In this document: positions 27,529 to 38,131 of the stretch, piece by piece
Position numbering within the stretch: the stretch's first letter is position 1
How the letters are laid out: each line of letters begins with the position of its first letter
Program-made: the position numbers and the translations under genes
The notes under the pieces: model-generated
The model's input: only the letters and a program-made list of their open reading frames with translations
Databases searched by the model: none
What the model was told of the DNA's origin: nothing
Source: an uncultured Bacteroidota bacterium
GTDB taxonomy: Bacteria; Bacteroidota; Bacteroidia; Bacteroidales; P3
Direction of reading: 5' to 3'
Assembly (NCBI GenBank): GCA_902788805.1
Contig: CADALO010000006.1
Location: 62,001-126,000 of the forward strand
DNA length: 64,000 bases

Positions 27529-28578
27529 ATGAATAGAATAGGAATTGTTACTATAACCAACGATGGCTATAATTTTGGAAATAGACTGCAAAACTACGCT
27601 TTACAAGAATCTTTACTTAGAATGGAATGTGAAGTGGAGACTCTAAATCGTCCAATTAGAGGGAACCAACGTCAATGGTGGAGAAATAAGAAAAACGTTA
27701 TACATTATTTTATTCCATATCATAGAAAAATAGAACATAAAAAAGCTGGTAACTTTTATTTTTGGAACAAGCGATATATTCAATGGTCTAATGTAGTAGT
27801 AACAGATGATATATTACCGTCACTTGCAAATAAATATGACTTTTTTATTGCCGGAAGCGATCAAATATGGAATCCCAACTTTATTTGGGGGAAAGACCCT
27901 TATATGTTTCTTCAATTTGCGAAACCGGAACAACGAATTGCTTATGCACCTAGTATTGGATTGGATTCTGTTGATCAGGTTTCTATCCAACAATACAAGG
28001 ATTTATGGCGAGATTGGAGAGCATTATCCTGTCGTGAAAATGAAGGTGCAAAAATTATTAGAGATGCCACTCGCAAGGAAATACCAGTTTTAATAGATCC
28101 AACATTTTTATTAACAAAAGATGATTGGCGTGTTTTAACAAAACACATTATTGTACCTAATAAATATATTTTAGTATATATGTTGGGTGATATTACGGGG
28201 GATTATAAACAATACATAGATCAAGTATCACTTGAAAATCATTGCAAGATTATCGATGTAATGAATGACATCCGATATGCTGGATGTAACCCCAATAAAT
28301 TTGTCGCACTTATCCAACATGCGGATAGAGTTATCGCCGATTCGTACCACGCAATGGTGTTTGCAATGATTTTCCATAGGCCCTTTACTTTTATTGATAG
28401 AGTCGGCTGGGGAATGAATATGAATTCGCGAGTAAAGACATTGATAGATAAAATGGGAGTCCATATAGATCGAATGAATGCAATTACAGAAATAAATGTC
28501 AATTGGGATGTATTTGAATATAAAATAAACAAAGAGCGTAATAAAGCTAAAGAATATTTATTGAATTCATTGAGATGA
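27529..28578 (+). CDS. Polysaccharide pyruvyl transferase family protein
   Basis: 349 aa. N-terminal GIVTITNDGYNFGNRLQNYALQESL, then FIAGSDQIWNPNF, YAPSIGLDSVD, CRENEGAKIIRDA, PVLIDPTFLLTKDDW and VIADSYHAMVFAMIFHRPF. These are the motifs of the CsaB/WcaK-type family that adds pyruvate ketal groups from PEP to glycans. It lies next to the FrhB-like fusion and overlaps the following GT2 gene by 4 bp. Pyruvylation would add negative charge to the surface glycan. Confidence 0.87.
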   Translation: MNRIGIVTITNDGYNFGNRLQNYALQESLLRMECEVETLNRPIRGNQRQWWRNKKNVIHYFIPYHRKIEHKKAGNFYFWNKRYIQWSNVVVTDDILPSLANKYDFFIAGSDQIWNPNFIWGKDPYMFLQFAKPEQRIAYAPSIGLDSVDQVSIQQYKDLWRDWRALSCRENEGAKIIRDATRKEIPVLIDPTFLLTKDDWRVLTKHIIVPNKYILVYMLGDITGDYKQYIDQVSLENHCKIIDVMNDIRYAGCNPNKFVALIQHADRVIADSYHAMVFAMIFHRPFTFIDRVGWGMNMNSRVKTLIDKMGVHIDRMNAITEINVNWDVFEYKINKERNKAKEYLLNSLR

Positions 28579-29510
28579 AGGTTCCAAAACTATCCATTAT
28601 TGTTCCAGTGTATAACAACGACAGATATATAAATCAATGTATTGATAGTATATTATGTCAATCGTTTAAAGACTTTGAACTGTTGTTAATCGATGATGGC
28701 AGCACGGATGATTCTGGAATAATCTGTGATGATTACGCAAAAAAGGATGGACGTATCCGTGTTTTCCACAAGAAGAATGGTGGTGTATCTTCTGCAAGAA
28801 ATCTAGGTCTAAAGCATATGCAAGGAGAATGGTTTTTTTTTGTGGATGCTGATGATGCGATTTTTGACAATGCGCTTGAATATATGGTCAGTTTGATTAC
28901 GGATCAAACGTCATATCTAATGTTCGGTTATGAGGTTTATAATGAAGACGGTGCGTGTATCTATGCTATTGATGACAGAAAACAATGTTTTATTTCTAAG
29001 TGCGATGCGTTAAAAGAAATGTTTAAGCCATCGAATTACAGATATCAAGGGTATATTTGGAATAAACTATTCAAGGCGTCAATCATTCGTGAAAACAATA
29101 TATTATTTGCTCCGAATATAGTATTTAATGAAGATCGATTATTTAATGTGGATTATTTGTGCAATATGAATGGTATGGTACATTATTCCACAACTCCTGT
29201 ATACAAGTATTCTGAACGGCAATTTGGAGCTATGTCTTCTATATCCAAACAATTTAATCCTTATTTCATTTCTGATTTGGATGCATTTATAAAAATGAAA
29301 GCAGTGATGAAAAAAGTCGATGTGGATGAAGAATTATGGCAATCATTTAATAAATCCTTGTATTACTCGGTTTGTATATACTATTCTATGTGCAAACAGT
29401 TTGAGATGTTTTCTTTAAAACAAATATGTAAAGTGGAATCTCGTTTTTTAGCGGCAGCGGGCCTATCTAATTATATACACTATAGACGAAAAATGCTAAA
29501 GATAAACTGA
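28575..29510 (+). CDS. GT2-family glycosyltransferase
   Basis: 311 aa. KLSIIVPVYNNDRYINQCIDS, LIDDGSTDDSGIICDDYA, NGGVSSARNLGL, DXD at D91-A-D-D94, and FNEDRLFNVDYL later. It is A/T-richer in codon use than the genes before 27 kb. The start overlaps the pyruvyl transferase stop by 4 bp. Confidence 0.88.
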   Translation: MKVPKLSIIVPVYNNDRYINQCIDSILCQSFKDFELLLIDDGSTDDSGIICDDYAKKDGRIRVFHKKNGGVSSARNLGLKHMQGEWFFFVDADDAIFDNALEYMVSLITDQTSYLMFGYEVYNEDGACIYAIDDRKQCFISKCDALKEMFKPSNYRYQGYIWNKLFKASIIRENNILFAPNIVFNEDRLFNVDYLCNMNGMVHYSTTPVYKYSERQFGAMSSISKQFNPYFISDLDAFIKMKAVMKKVDVDEELWQSFNKSLYYSVCIYYSMCKQFEMFSLKQICKVESRFLAAAGLSNYIHYRRKMLKIN

Positions 29511-29572
29511 ACTATTAGAATACGAACCAATAACTTAATATAAAATGTTTTAGTTAAAGTTTTTATGATAAA

Positions 29573-30613
29573 ATGATTAGCAAACTATTATCAATTATAG
29601 TTCCAACATACAACATGGAACATTATCTAAAACAGTGTCTTTCTTCGCTTGTATGCGACAAAGACTGTCTGGATAAAATGGAAATTCTTGTGATAAACGA
29701 TGGGTCAACAGACACATCTTCTGAGATAGCACACCAATATGAATCATCTTATCCTGAAACATTTAAAGTTATTGACAAAAAAAATGGCAATTATGGGAGT
29801 TGCATTAATGTTGGATTAAGTATTACGACCGGGAAATATGTAAAAATATTAGATGCTGATGATTATTTTGTTACTGAAAAAATTGAGTCTTTCATCTCAT
29901 TCTTAAACACAAACAACTGTGATTTAATTATTTCCGACTATCAAACTGTAAAAGAAGATGGTGTAGTCGTGGACAATTATACATATAATCATACCTTTAA
30001 TACATTAACAGACTTTTTTGTGCCGGGTATACCATACCTACAGATGCATGCTATCACTTATAGAACAGATTTATTAAAATCTATTAATTATAGCCAGTCA
30101 GAAGGATTGTCTTATACAGATCAAGAATGGGCATTCTCACCAATGTCGGCAGTCAATACAATTGGATACTTCAATGATGTGATTTACCAATACAGAATTG
30201 GTAGAGCTGACCAAACGATGGATCCAGTAAAATACAAAAATAATTTCTGGCAAGATATTAGAGTTGTAGAAAATATGATTTTATATTATAAACAAATAAA
30301 AAAAGAATCATTAAACAAGCCACAATCTTTTTATCTTAGACGAAGGCTTGTGGAGAGAATCTACAACATTTACTATAATTTCTTTAAAGTATTCAGATTG
30401 AATTACAGTAATGAAGAATTAATTGCTTTTGATATTTTTATCAAAGAACATGTGCCAGAATTATACGATGAATTCAACAAGTATACTTTGAATGAAGGAA
30501 GACTATTACACGATTATCATTATATTAAAGAGTGGAGAAGAAACAAGTGTCGACCTACTATAATAATGCGTTTTTCCAACATTTATTCTTCATTTCGAAA
30601 AAAATTTCAATAA
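29573..30613 (+). CDS. GT2-family glycosyltransferase
   Basis: 346 aa. LLSIIVPTYNMEHYLKQCLSS, INDGSTDTSSEIAHQYE, KKNGNYGSCINVGLSITTGKYVKIL, DXD at D94-A-D-D97, then YLQMHAITYRTDLL. It belongs to the same GT2 subfamily as the gene at 11616 (GGWGTAIN and NYGSCIN positions match) and is A/T-rich. It lies 62 bp after the previous gene and 3 bp before the next. Confidence 0.88.
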   Translation: MISKLLSIIVPTYNMEHYLKQCLSSLVCDKDCLDKMEILVINDGSTDTSSEIAHQYESSYPETFKVIDKKNGNYGSCINVGLSITTGKYVKILDADDYFVTEKIESFISFLNTNNCDLIISDYQTVKEDGVVVDNYTYNHTFNTLTDFFVPGIPYLQMHAITYRTDLLKSINYSQSEGLSYTDQEWAFSPMSAVNTIGYFNDVIYQYRIGRADQTMDPVKYKNNFWQDIRVVENMILYYKQIKKESLNKPQSFYLRRRLVERIYNIYYNFFKVFRLNYSNEELIAFDIFIKEHVPELYDEFNKYTLNEGRLLHDYHYIKEWRRNKCRPTIIMRFSNIYSSFRKKFQ

Positions 30614-30616
30614 ACC

Positions 30617-31618
30617 ATGGATGTTTCTATCATAATACCGATTTATAATGTTGCACCATACATAAAACGCTGCATCGAATCTGTTATAAATCAGACTTAC
30701 CAAAATATTGAGTGTATTTTGGTTGATGATAGCAGTACAGATGGTTGTCTTAAGATTGTTGAACAATTAATAGAAGAGTATAATGGGGACATCGATTTTA
30801 AAATAATAAAACACCAAGAAACGAAAGGAGTATCTGCATCACGTAATGATGGTATTATTCATGCCAATGGACAATATGTCTTTTTTTTAGATTCTGATGA
30901 TTACTTATCTAACGATTGCATTGAAGAATTAAAGAAAACCATTGAGATTGGTTCAGAAACGGAAATGTCAATTGGAAACGTGACTGTTCAATATGATGAA
31001 CAGTATATGGACAAATTCGAATTTTCAAATTTGTTATCTTTAAATGATGGCATATATAAAAATGGAATATTAGATTGTTTTCTAGATCGGAAGTTTTTTA
31101 TTATGCCATTCAACAAGTTACTTCGCAGAGACTATATTATCAAATACAATCTATTCTTTGAAGAAGGAATAATCCACGAAGATTATCTTTGGAGTTTTCT
31201 TGTCGCATGCAACCTTCAATCATTGTCGGTAACTAACAAATACACTTATACATATTATAGACATTCCAATTCGTTGGACACTGACAAAAACAATGAAGTT
31301 CACATAATAAACTATTCCAAAGCCTGCAGATTGCAAGCAATATATGCTTCAAAAAAAGAAGAGTTATGGCATAATCCCCAAATATACAAATACATACAGA
31401 ATTGTAGATACTCCCAAATTATCAATGCTTATAAAGATGGAAATGTTTCATTATGTAAGTCTTGTTACAAATTAATAAGAAATACTCCTTTCTGGAGACC
31501 TTGGGAATTAAAAAAAATGAAAGCTTCTATAGGAGAGGTACTCTTATCTCTACACCAATATCTACCTAAAAAAATCGGTTACCTATACTATATGTGTTTT
31601 GTCAAGAAATATGCGTAA
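30617..31618 (+). CDS. GT2-family glycosyltransferase
   Basis: 333 aa. MDVSIIIPIYNVAPYIKRCIES, LVDDSSTDGCLKIV, KGVSASRNDGIIHANGQYVFF, DXD at D92-S-D-D95 and IIHEDYLWSF. It is an ordinary inverting GT2 enzyme of a capsule/O-antigen locus. It is the last gene of the A/T-rich run. A decayed gene follows. Confidence 0.88.
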   Translation: MDVSIIIPIYNVAPYIKRCIESVINQTYQNIECILVDDSSTDGCLKIVEQLIEEYNGDIDFKIIKHQETKGVSASRNDGIIHANGQYVFFLDSDDYLSNDCIEELKKTIEIGSETEMSIGNVTVQYDEQYMDKFEFSNLLSLNDGIYKNGILDCFLDRKFFIMPFNKLLRRDYIIKYNLFFEEGIIHEDYLWSFLVACNLQSLSVTNKYTYTYYRHSNSLDTDKNNEVHIINYSKACRLQAIYASKKEELWHNPQIYKYIQNCRYSQIINAYKDGNVSLCKSCYKLIRNTPFWRPWELKKMKASIGEVLLSLHQYLPKKIGYLYYMCFVKKYA

Positions 31619-31631
31619 CAACTTATTATCA

Positions 31632-32124
31632 TGAAATATATCGAAGCTAAGAACATAATATTAACTCTTTATAAGGAGAATAATTTAGAATATGAAAAGG
31701 TTAAAAAGGAAGATTATACGCAATTGTATTAAGCTATCCTTACGACTATTTGTCAGGCAGTAATGATTGGTTTTAGCAGTGTTTTTTTTAGTTCATGGAA
31801 CAATGGCATTCGATAGATTTCTAGGACTTCGCCCAGAATATGATAACAAGATGATTATGATATGTTTTTCAGATTTCTTATAACCATACAAGCATTTGAG
31901 AGTCGGAATGATGAGAAAATCGCATTCTTTCACTTGGAAAAAGTGTATTGTGATATTTTCAAAAATGTAGCCTTTAATACAATTACGATGAATTACAGGA
32001 GTTTCTTGAAAAATGCAAGGCAACAGTATTGAAAAAAGCATTATCCAAAGATACTGGTGAAGTAGCGTCAAATATTGAGAAAAAGAAACTACATATTTTA
32101 TTTCAACTACTTGACCATTATTAA
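31632..32124 (+). pseudogene. Decayed gene of unknown function
   Basis: Fragments of one apparent coding sequence follow each other in different frames. 31632-31733 encodes MKYIEAKNIILTLYKENNLE..., ends in TAA, and continues in frame to IGFSSVFFSSWNNGIR. 31804-31884 encodes MAFDRFLGLRPEYDNKMIM.... 31862-32032 encodes IQAFESRNDEKIAFFHLEK.... From about 31988 to the TAA at 32122 another frame reads DELQEFLEKCK... to HILFQLLDHY. Protein-like composition passing between frames suggests at least two frameshifts and one stop. The family was not recognised. Confidence 0.45.
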
Positions 32125-32257
32125 AGTAAATAATTACAAATTAATTATTTAAATCATATCTGTATTAGTTTTACAAAACCCTGCAATGAAAATGACAGAG
32201 ACTGAACCTGTGTTGTAATGAATGAGATTCTACAATGGTATTAATATTAAAACGCTA

Positions 32258-33385
32258 ATGAAAACTATTCTCTTTGACCATCAGATTTTTGAGAGCCAAT
32301 CATGGGGGGGAATTTCTAAAGTGTACTGTGATAGAACACCTTTCTTAAAACAATACTGTCACTGTATAATATCTGTCAAAGCAAGCAACAATCAGTCACT
32401 TAAAGAAGGTGGACTCGTCAAAACTCTCAAACCCATAAAAAAAACAAATTCTTTTTTTTTCACAAAACATTACTTTCCTTTACACAGAACAATTACACAT
32501 ATATTAAATCATAGTTTTCAGAACAAATTCAATACAATACAACAATTATATAAAGGTAGTTTTGATATTTTCGAACCAACATATTATGACCCTTATTTTT
32601 TGAAATACATTGGAAATAAATCTTTCGTACTTGAAATACACGATATGGTTCCTGAGTTGTTACCTCAATACTATCGTGACGGGGGATTGGTTTCCAACAA
32701 ACGATTACTCATAGAACGGGCGACGCACATCCACACGCCAAGTGAAAAGACAAAGAATGACATTGTGGAATTATACGGAATAGACCCGGGGATAATCACT
32801 GTTGTACCTCATGGTGTTCCTATTATTCAACACAATGACAATAATAAATTGTTTGATTTTCCATATTTACTATATATCGGTGGCAGATGGAATTATAAAA
32901 ATTATATCCCATTTCTGAAAGAGTATGCAAAAATAACGAACGACTTTTCTGACTTACATCTTGTATGTACCGGATATCGCTTTACTGAAAATGAGATAAA
33001 AATAATATCTGATCTTAAAATACAAAATAAAGTTCATCATTTTGATCCATTTATCTCTCATTTTCATTCCCTATACCACAATGCTGTGGCTTTTGTATTT
33101 CCATCATTGTACGAAGGTTTTGGTCTTCCAATTCTTGAGGCTTGGTCGTGCGGTTGCCCAGTGTTACTGAACAATGCCAGCTGTTTCCCAGAGGTTGCAG
33201 GCAATGCGGCATTATACTTCGAACTCAACGAAAGACAAAACAACTTCTACGAAGTGTTTGAGCAACTATGGCAAATGAGTAGTGAAGACAGAGAAAAACT
33301 TATTAACAAAGGTTATGAACGCATGAAAATGTATTCTTGGGAAGAATCAGCAAAGAAATTAGCGGATATATACAATCAATTATAG
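32258..33385 (+). CDS. GT4-family glycosyltransferase
   Basis: 375 aa from ATG 32258 (MKTILFDHQIFESQSWGGISKVYCD). An upstream in-frame ATG at 32222 adds 12 residues without family character. Donor domain: LYIGGRWNYKNYIPFL, EX7E at E286-E294 (YEGFGLPILE) and WSCGCPVLL. HDMVPELLPQY is the acceptor-side block typical of mannosyltransferase-like GT4 enzymes. It follows the decayed gene, so transcription may restart in the spacer. Confidence 0.87.
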   Translation: MKTILFDHQIFESQSWGGISKVYCDRTPFLKQYCHCIISVKASNNQSLKEGGLVKTLKPIKKTNSFFFTKHYFPLHRTITHILNHSFQNKFNTIQQLYKGSFDIFEPTYYDPYFLKYIGNKSFVLEIHDMVPELLPQYYRDGGLVSNKRLLIERATHIHTPSEKTKNDIVELYGIDPGIITVVPHGVPIIQHNDNNKLFDFPYLLYIGGRWNYKNYIPFLKEYAKITNDFSDLHLVCTGYRFTENEIKIISDLKIQNKVHHFDPFISHFHSLYHNAVAFVFPSLYEGFGLPILEAWSCGCPVLLNNASCFPEVAGNAALYFELNERQNNFYEVFEQLWQMSSEDREKLINKGYERMKMYSWEESAKKLADIYNQL

Positions 33386-33589
33386 ATACTATAAAGCACA
33401 TAATCCAACTTGTAATTCAATTAGATCCAACTTATGTATCAATAATCTGACCTTTGGATTAGGCGGACGAAACAAACAATTGAAAAATATTTCTTAGATT
33501 GAAAATGCCTATATTGCCCAATACGATATAAAATGCGAATACCCAAACATAATTCCATTATGGGCATATGGACTGACATATTAATATAA

Positions 33590-34402
33590 ATGAAAGACAC
33601 CCCTACTCTGTCAATAATAACAGTCAACCTCAACAATCACGACGGTCTAAAACGCACCATCGATAGTGTGATATCCCAGACATTCACCGACTATGAGTGG
33701 ATTGTCATTGATGGTGGTAGCACCGACGGCAGTCGCGAACTGATTGAACAGTACCAAGACTATTTCTCCTACTGGTGCAGCGAATCTGACAAAGGTATCT
33801 ACAATGCCATGAACAAAGGTATCGCCCATTCAAATGGGAAATGGCTGCAGTTCCTGAACAGCGGAGACTGGTTATATGAAAATAACACACTCGAGAAGGT
33901 TTTTAACAGAAAATGGGAATGCGATATTGTTTACGGAAATATGATATGGGTTAAAAATGGAGTAAAAAGTCCTCGCACATACACAGACAAACTGCGTTTC
34001 TCATACCTATTAGTTCAAACCATAAACCATCAGTCCTCATTCTACAAAAGAGAGCTATTTGACTCAACAAAATACGATGAGACATTCAGGATTGCATCTG
34101 ACTGGGCAATGCAGATGAAACTAATCCTTGAAAACAAAAGATTTGAACACATTAATCAGTTTATTACATTTTTTGATGGTTCAGGGATAGGTTCACAGTC
34201 AAACGAAACTGTATTTCACGAAAAATACTTAATGTTTGAAAAATATGTACCATATCATTTACGAGAGGATTTAGAATACATACAAAAATGGGAATTTGTA
34301 GAGAGAAGAAAGTCTTTCCGAGTTCTGCACAACGCATTCTACATGTTATGCAAGTTCATTGATAAACCATTGCATAAAATTGAGGTTTGGAGAAAGAAAT
34401 AA
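33590..34402 (+). CDS. GT2-family glycosyltransferase (WcaE-like)
   Basis: 270 aa. TLSIITVNLNNHDGLKRTIDS, DYEWIVIDGGSTDGSREL, CSESDKGIYNAMNKGIAHSNG, QFLNSGDWL. Close relative of the genes at 16848, 38128 and 38943. The 204-bp spacer before it has no recognised feature. The next gene begins 13 bp downstream. Confidence 0.88.
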   Translation: MKDTPTLSIITVNLNNHDGLKRTIDSVISQTFTDYEWIVIDGGSTDGSRELIEQYQDYFSYWCSESDKGIYNAMNKGIAHSNGKWLQFLNSGDWLYENNTLEKVFNRKWECDIVYGNMIWVKNGVKSPRTYTDKLRFSYLLVQTINHQSSFYKRELFDSTKYDETFRIASDWAMQMKLILENKRFEHINQFITFFDGSGIGSQSNETVFHEKYLMFEKYVPYHLREDLEYIQKWEFVERRKSFRVLHNAFYMLCKFIDKPLHKIEVWRKK

Positions 34403-34415
34403 ACAAGAACACACA

Positions 34416-35369
34416 ATGCTAAAGAAACTCATCTCCCCTATTTCGTACCGTATCATAAAAAACTATAGGGATAAATATATTATGCATCCTGTTAATCGGA
34501 ACGAGTGGTCTGCTGATACAATCAATGATCCTGACAAGGTTGCCGCAGTTATTACAATGGCTTTAACTTCTGACAAACCTTGTATGATTTCGAGGTTCGG
34601 AAGTAACGAACTAGATGCTACTATCAATTACAAAAAAGGACATCCTTTTTCTTTTCTCCGAACTATTTATCCTTTTTGGATTAGCCAAAATACAAAAGAA
34701 AGAATGTTAACAAATGCCGGTTTTTTCCCGAATGACAACAAATCACTCTCCAAATTTGCTGATTTTATTGTTGACATTGTAGGAAATATTGACATATTAG
34801 GAGCGTGGGTAGGATCCGAGGATAACCTGACTCTGTCTCAAGAATGTATAAGGGTAAATATAATGTATCTTGTACCGTTTTGGAGCAAAGTGCCATGGAC
34901 TGCCTGTCTGAAAGGGAAAAAAATACTTGTAGTGCATCCTTTTGCCGAAAGCATTCAAAAACAATATAATCGCCGTGAATTGCTTTTCGAAAACAAGGAA
35001 ACACTTCCAAAATTTGCATCCTTGAATATTGTACAAGCCATACAATCTATTGGCGGAGAACAAAACGGTTTTAATACTTGGTTCGATGCACTAAACCACA
35101 TGGAGCAACAAATCGACAAAATAGACTACGACGTGGCTCTTATTGGCTGTGGCGCATATGGTATGCCAATAGCTGCTCACTGCAAACAACAAGGGAAAAA
35201 AGCCGTGCACATTGGAGGTGCCCTTCAAATCATATTTGGCATTCTAGGGAAAAGATGGGAAACAGAACAAGACATATATCTGAAATTCGCAAACGAACAT
35301 TGGGTACATCCTCTTGAAAGCGAAAAACCGGCTGCAGCACATACTGTGGAAAATGCCTGTTATTGGTAA
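34416..35369 (+). CDS. GT-D-fold-like glycosyltransferase
   Basis: 317 aa from ATG 34416 (MLKKLISPISYRIIKNYRDK); an upstream ATG at 34359 would overlap the previous gene by 44 bp. PCMISRFGSNELDAT near the N-terminus and the C-terminal block YDVALIGCGAYGMPIAAHCKQQGKKAVHIGGALQIIFGI match the GT-D (DUF1792-like) glycosyltransferase family, where the acidic and glycine-rich residues bind UDP-sugar. The call rests on these blocks. The sugar and acceptor are unknown. Confidence 0.65.
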   Translation: MLKKLISPISYRIIKNYRDKYIMHPVNRNEWSADTINDPDKVAAVITMALTSDKPCMISRFGSNELDATINYKKGHPFSFLRTIYPFWISQNTKERMLTNAGFFPNDNKSLSKFADFIVDIVGNIDILGAWVGSEDNLTLSQECIRVNIMYLVPFWSKVPWTACLKGKKILVVHPFAESIQKQYNRRELLFENKETLPKFASLNIVQAIQSIGGEQNGFNTWFDALNHMEQQIDKIDYDVALIGCGAYGMPIAAHCKQQGKKAVHIGGALQIIFGILGKRWETEQDIYLKFANEHWVHPLESEKPAAAHTVENACYW

Positions 35370-35389
35370 AATAATGCCTCCCCAAAAAA

Positions 35390-36226
35390 ATGCTATCCAT
35401 TATCATTCCTCTTTATAATAAAGAAGCGACCATAAAAAAAACCTTGGAATCTATATTCAACCAGGAATATAATGACTATGAAATCATCATCGTTGATGAT
35501 GGTTCTACCGATAATGGGCTTACTATTATCAACGAACTGCATTCCAATAAAATATCCGTATACACACAACCCAATAGTGGTCCCTCCGTCGCACGTAATT
35601 TAGGGGTTAGAAAAGCGAAAGGAGACTGGATCGTTTTTATGGATGCGGACGACTGGTTTGAACCTGGTGCTTTTAAACATTTTATGTCTTTAGTTGAAAA
35701 TGGGAAAAATTGTAATTTTTTCTGTTGCAACTATTTCATAGAAAGGAACAACAATAAAACTCAATATTCAAGTCGATACAAAACAGGGTTTGTCAAAAAT
35801 AATTTCTTTGCTTGGTGTGCAGAATTGTGTATGCCACGTGCAGGCGCGTCATTATACAGAAGAGAACTTCTACTCAAATATCCATTTAATGAGAAGCTAC
35901 GCAGATATGAAGATGCGGAATCTATTTTTTCAATGATGCGAAAAGAGCGTATTTTCAGAAGTTCGACACCTGTTATGACTTATAATTGTAATGATATCAG
36001 TGCCAGTTTGCCATGCAAAGAGATTTCTCAAGACTTAATAGGCAATCTGGTTTTTAAAGGAAAATCGTATTGGGAACAATACGCCTTGTTTCAACTATAC
36101 AAACAAGGATTAGAACTATATCCTAACGAAATAACAGAGTTATACAAGTTGTCCTTTTTTCAAAAAATAAAGTTTAAATTAGCTGCAATTATTATTGGAA
36201 GGATGAAAAAATACCATATTATATGA
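35390..36226 (+). CDS. GT2-family glycosyltransferase
   Basis: 278 aa. [61 protein letters not shown] at D85-A-D-D88, [13 protein letters not shown]. It is of the same type as the gene at 8545. It overlaps the acetyltransferase gene that follows by 4 bp. Confidence 0.88.
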   Translation: MLSIIIPLYNKEATIKKTLESIFNQEYNDYEIIIVDDGSTDNGLTIINELHSNKISVYTQPNSGPSVARNLGVRKAKGDWIVFMDADDWFEPGAFKHFMSLVENGKNCNFFCCNYFIERNNNKTQYSSRYKTGFVKNNFFAWCAELCMPRAGASLYRRELLLKYPFNEKLRRYEDAESIFSMMRKERIFRSSTPVMTYNCNDISASLPCKEISQDLIGNLVFKGKSYWEQYALFQLYKQGLELYPNEITELYKLSFFQKIKFKLAAIIIGRMKKYHII

Positions 36227-36891
36227 ACAGAATTAAGAAACTATTGCGTCATATTGCATTTAAAATATGTCCTGAGTTAAAAATTCTAGGTAAAGACATT
36301 GACTGGGATTATCTGAGCAATACAAATACACGAAATACTATAGGAAAAAATGTAAAAATCCACACTCCGTGTCATATTTACGATTGCCAAATTGGTGATT
36401 ATACATATATTTCGTATAATGCCTGGATTTCATATTATACAAAAATTGGGAAGTTTTGCTCAATTGGTCCAAATTTGATTTGTGGCTGGGGCATTCATCC
36501 AACCAACGGAATAAGCACTTCTCCTTCTTTTTATTCGGTAAAATCGCCAAACAACATATCATTCTCAACAAAAGACAAAATTGAGCAACGCAAACCTATT
36601 ACAATAGGTAACGATGTATTTATAGGTGCGAATGTGACTATTTTGGATGGAGTAACCATTGGCGATGGAGCCATTATTGGTGCTGGAGCGGTTGTATCGA
36701 AAGATATTCCACCATACGCAATCGCGATTGGTTGCCCTATTAAAATAAACAGATACCGATTTAATGAAGAACAAATAGACGCCCTAAGAAAAATAGATTG
36801 GTGGAATTTTGACGATGAACAATTAAAAGATGTAGAAAAGTACTTCTTTAACATAGATTCATTTATTGAAAACCACACAAAAAATGTCTGA
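36223..36891 (+). CDS. Hexapeptide-repeat (CatB-like) acetyltransferase
   Basis: 222 aa left-handed beta-helix. [46 protein letters not shown], the [14 protein letters not shown] loop, and [42 protein letters not shown]. This is the xenobiotic/sugar O-acetyltransferase type that uses acetyl-CoA. In a glycan locus it probably acetylates a sugar in the cytoplasm before export. The start overlaps the upstream stop by 4 bp, and its end overlaps the following GT4 start by 8 bp. Confidence 0.88.
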   Translation: MNRIKKLLRHIAFKICPELKILGKDIDWDYLSNTNTRNTIGKNVKIHTPCHIYDCQIGDYTYISYNAWISYYTKIGKFCSIGPNLICGWGIHPTNGISTSPSFYSVKSPNNISFSTKDKIEQRKPITIGNDVFIGANVTILDGVTIGDGAIIGAGAVVSKDIPPYAIAIGCPIKINRYRFNEEQIDALRKIDWWNFDDEQLKDVEKYFFNIDSFIENHTKNV

Positions 36892-38131
36892 CATTCGTAT
36901 TCTACATATATCCACTCATCAAATAGGAGGTGCTGCTTTGGCTGCATTACGACTGCATAATGCACTGCTGAAGACCTCTATCAACAGCCGGTTCCTCACT
37001 CTCGAAGGAAACTCTGACAGAGAAAACCAAATTTACGTATACCGTCCTCTTCTTGACTTCCGTAAGAATCACGGCTTGTCTAAAATAATCAAAAGCCTTC
37101 TTTACCGTACTAATCTATTTATGGGACGATGGTGGCGTATGCATGACCAAGCTCGTTCAAATGGTCATAATTGCCACTACACATATCCAGTATCACCCTA
37201 TCGTGTTGAGCAACACCCTCTTGTTCGGTGGGCAGACGTAATACACTTACATTTTTGTGATGATTTCATCAATTATCCCACTTTTTTTAAAAAAATAAAG
37301 AAACCCATTGTTTGGACTATTCACGACAAAGGTTTCGTCTATGGTGGATTTCACTACAAAATCTATTTTGATCGTTATAATTCATACTATAGAGAAATAG
37401 AACAACAATTCATAGATATCAAGAAACAATCAATCTCCTGCGCCAAAAGACTATCTCTGATTTCTCTATCTGATGATATGAGCACACTTATTTCAAAAAC
37501 AGACTATTTGGGCAATCGTCCTGTTATAAAGATATATAACTGTGTAGATTACAATATTTTTAAACCTTACGATAAGAATTTGTGCAGAATAGAGCTTAAT
37601 TTGCCAGCTAATAAGACTATTTTATTATTCATTGCAGAATACATCTATGACGAAAGAAAGGGTTTCCCTGTGCTACTTCAATCCATCAAAGAGATGGGGA
37701 AAAACAATATCATCATTTGCGCTGTAGGTAATTATTATACAAATAGTATCTCGAAACAAAGAGAAGATGTTGTTTATTTGGGGAAAATCTCTGATTCTAC
37801 AATGCTTTCAAAACTTATCTCAGCATCCGATTTTCTCGTTGCACCCTCTTATGATGAGTCATTTGGTCTAACCCCAATCGAAGCAATGGCTTGCGGTACA
37901 CCTGTTGTGGCATTTCCTACTGGTGCTATGAAAGACTACATTCATCCTGAATTTGGCGTTGTGTGCAAAGAATGTACTGTTCAATCTCTTAAAGATGGAA
38001 TAGCAAAGGCAATGAATACAACCTATGACAGCGCTGTATTGCGACAATATGTATCAGACAATTTTTCTCCAGAAGTGATAGCAAAAAAATATATTGATGT
38101 CTACAACAAAACCCTGAATAATAATTCATGA
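36884..38131 (+). CDS. GT4-family glycosyltransferase
   Basis: 415 aa from ATG 36884 ([24 protein letters not shown]); a TTG at 36866 is possible but adds no conserved residues. The GT-B donor domain has the EX7E motif E325-E333 (ESFGLTPIE) and [11 protein letters not shown]. The [15 protein letters not shown] block is typical of WcaC/colanic-acid-type GT4 enzymes. It overlaps the acetyltransferase by 8 bp and the next GT2 by 4 bp. Confidence 0.87.
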   Translation: MSDIRILHISTHQIGGAALAALRLHNALLKTSINSRFLTLEGNSDRENQIYVYRPLLDFRKNHGLSKIIKSLLYRTNLFMGRWWRMHDQARSNGHNCHYTYPVSPYRVEQHPLVRWADVIHLHFCDDFINYPTFFKKIKKPIVWTIHDKGFVYGGFHYKIYFDRYNSYYREIEQQFIDIKKQSISCAKRLSLISLSDDMSTLISKTDYLGNRPVIKIYNCVDYNIFKPYDKNLCRIELNLPANKTILLFIAEYIYDERKGFPVLLQSIKEMGKNNIIICAVGNYYTNSISKQREDVVYLGKISDSTMLSKLISASDFLVAPSYDESFGLTPIEAMACGTPVVAFPTGAMKDYIHPEFGVVCKECTVQSLKDGIAKAMNTTYDSAVLRQYVSDNFSPEVIAKKYIDVYNKTLNNNS

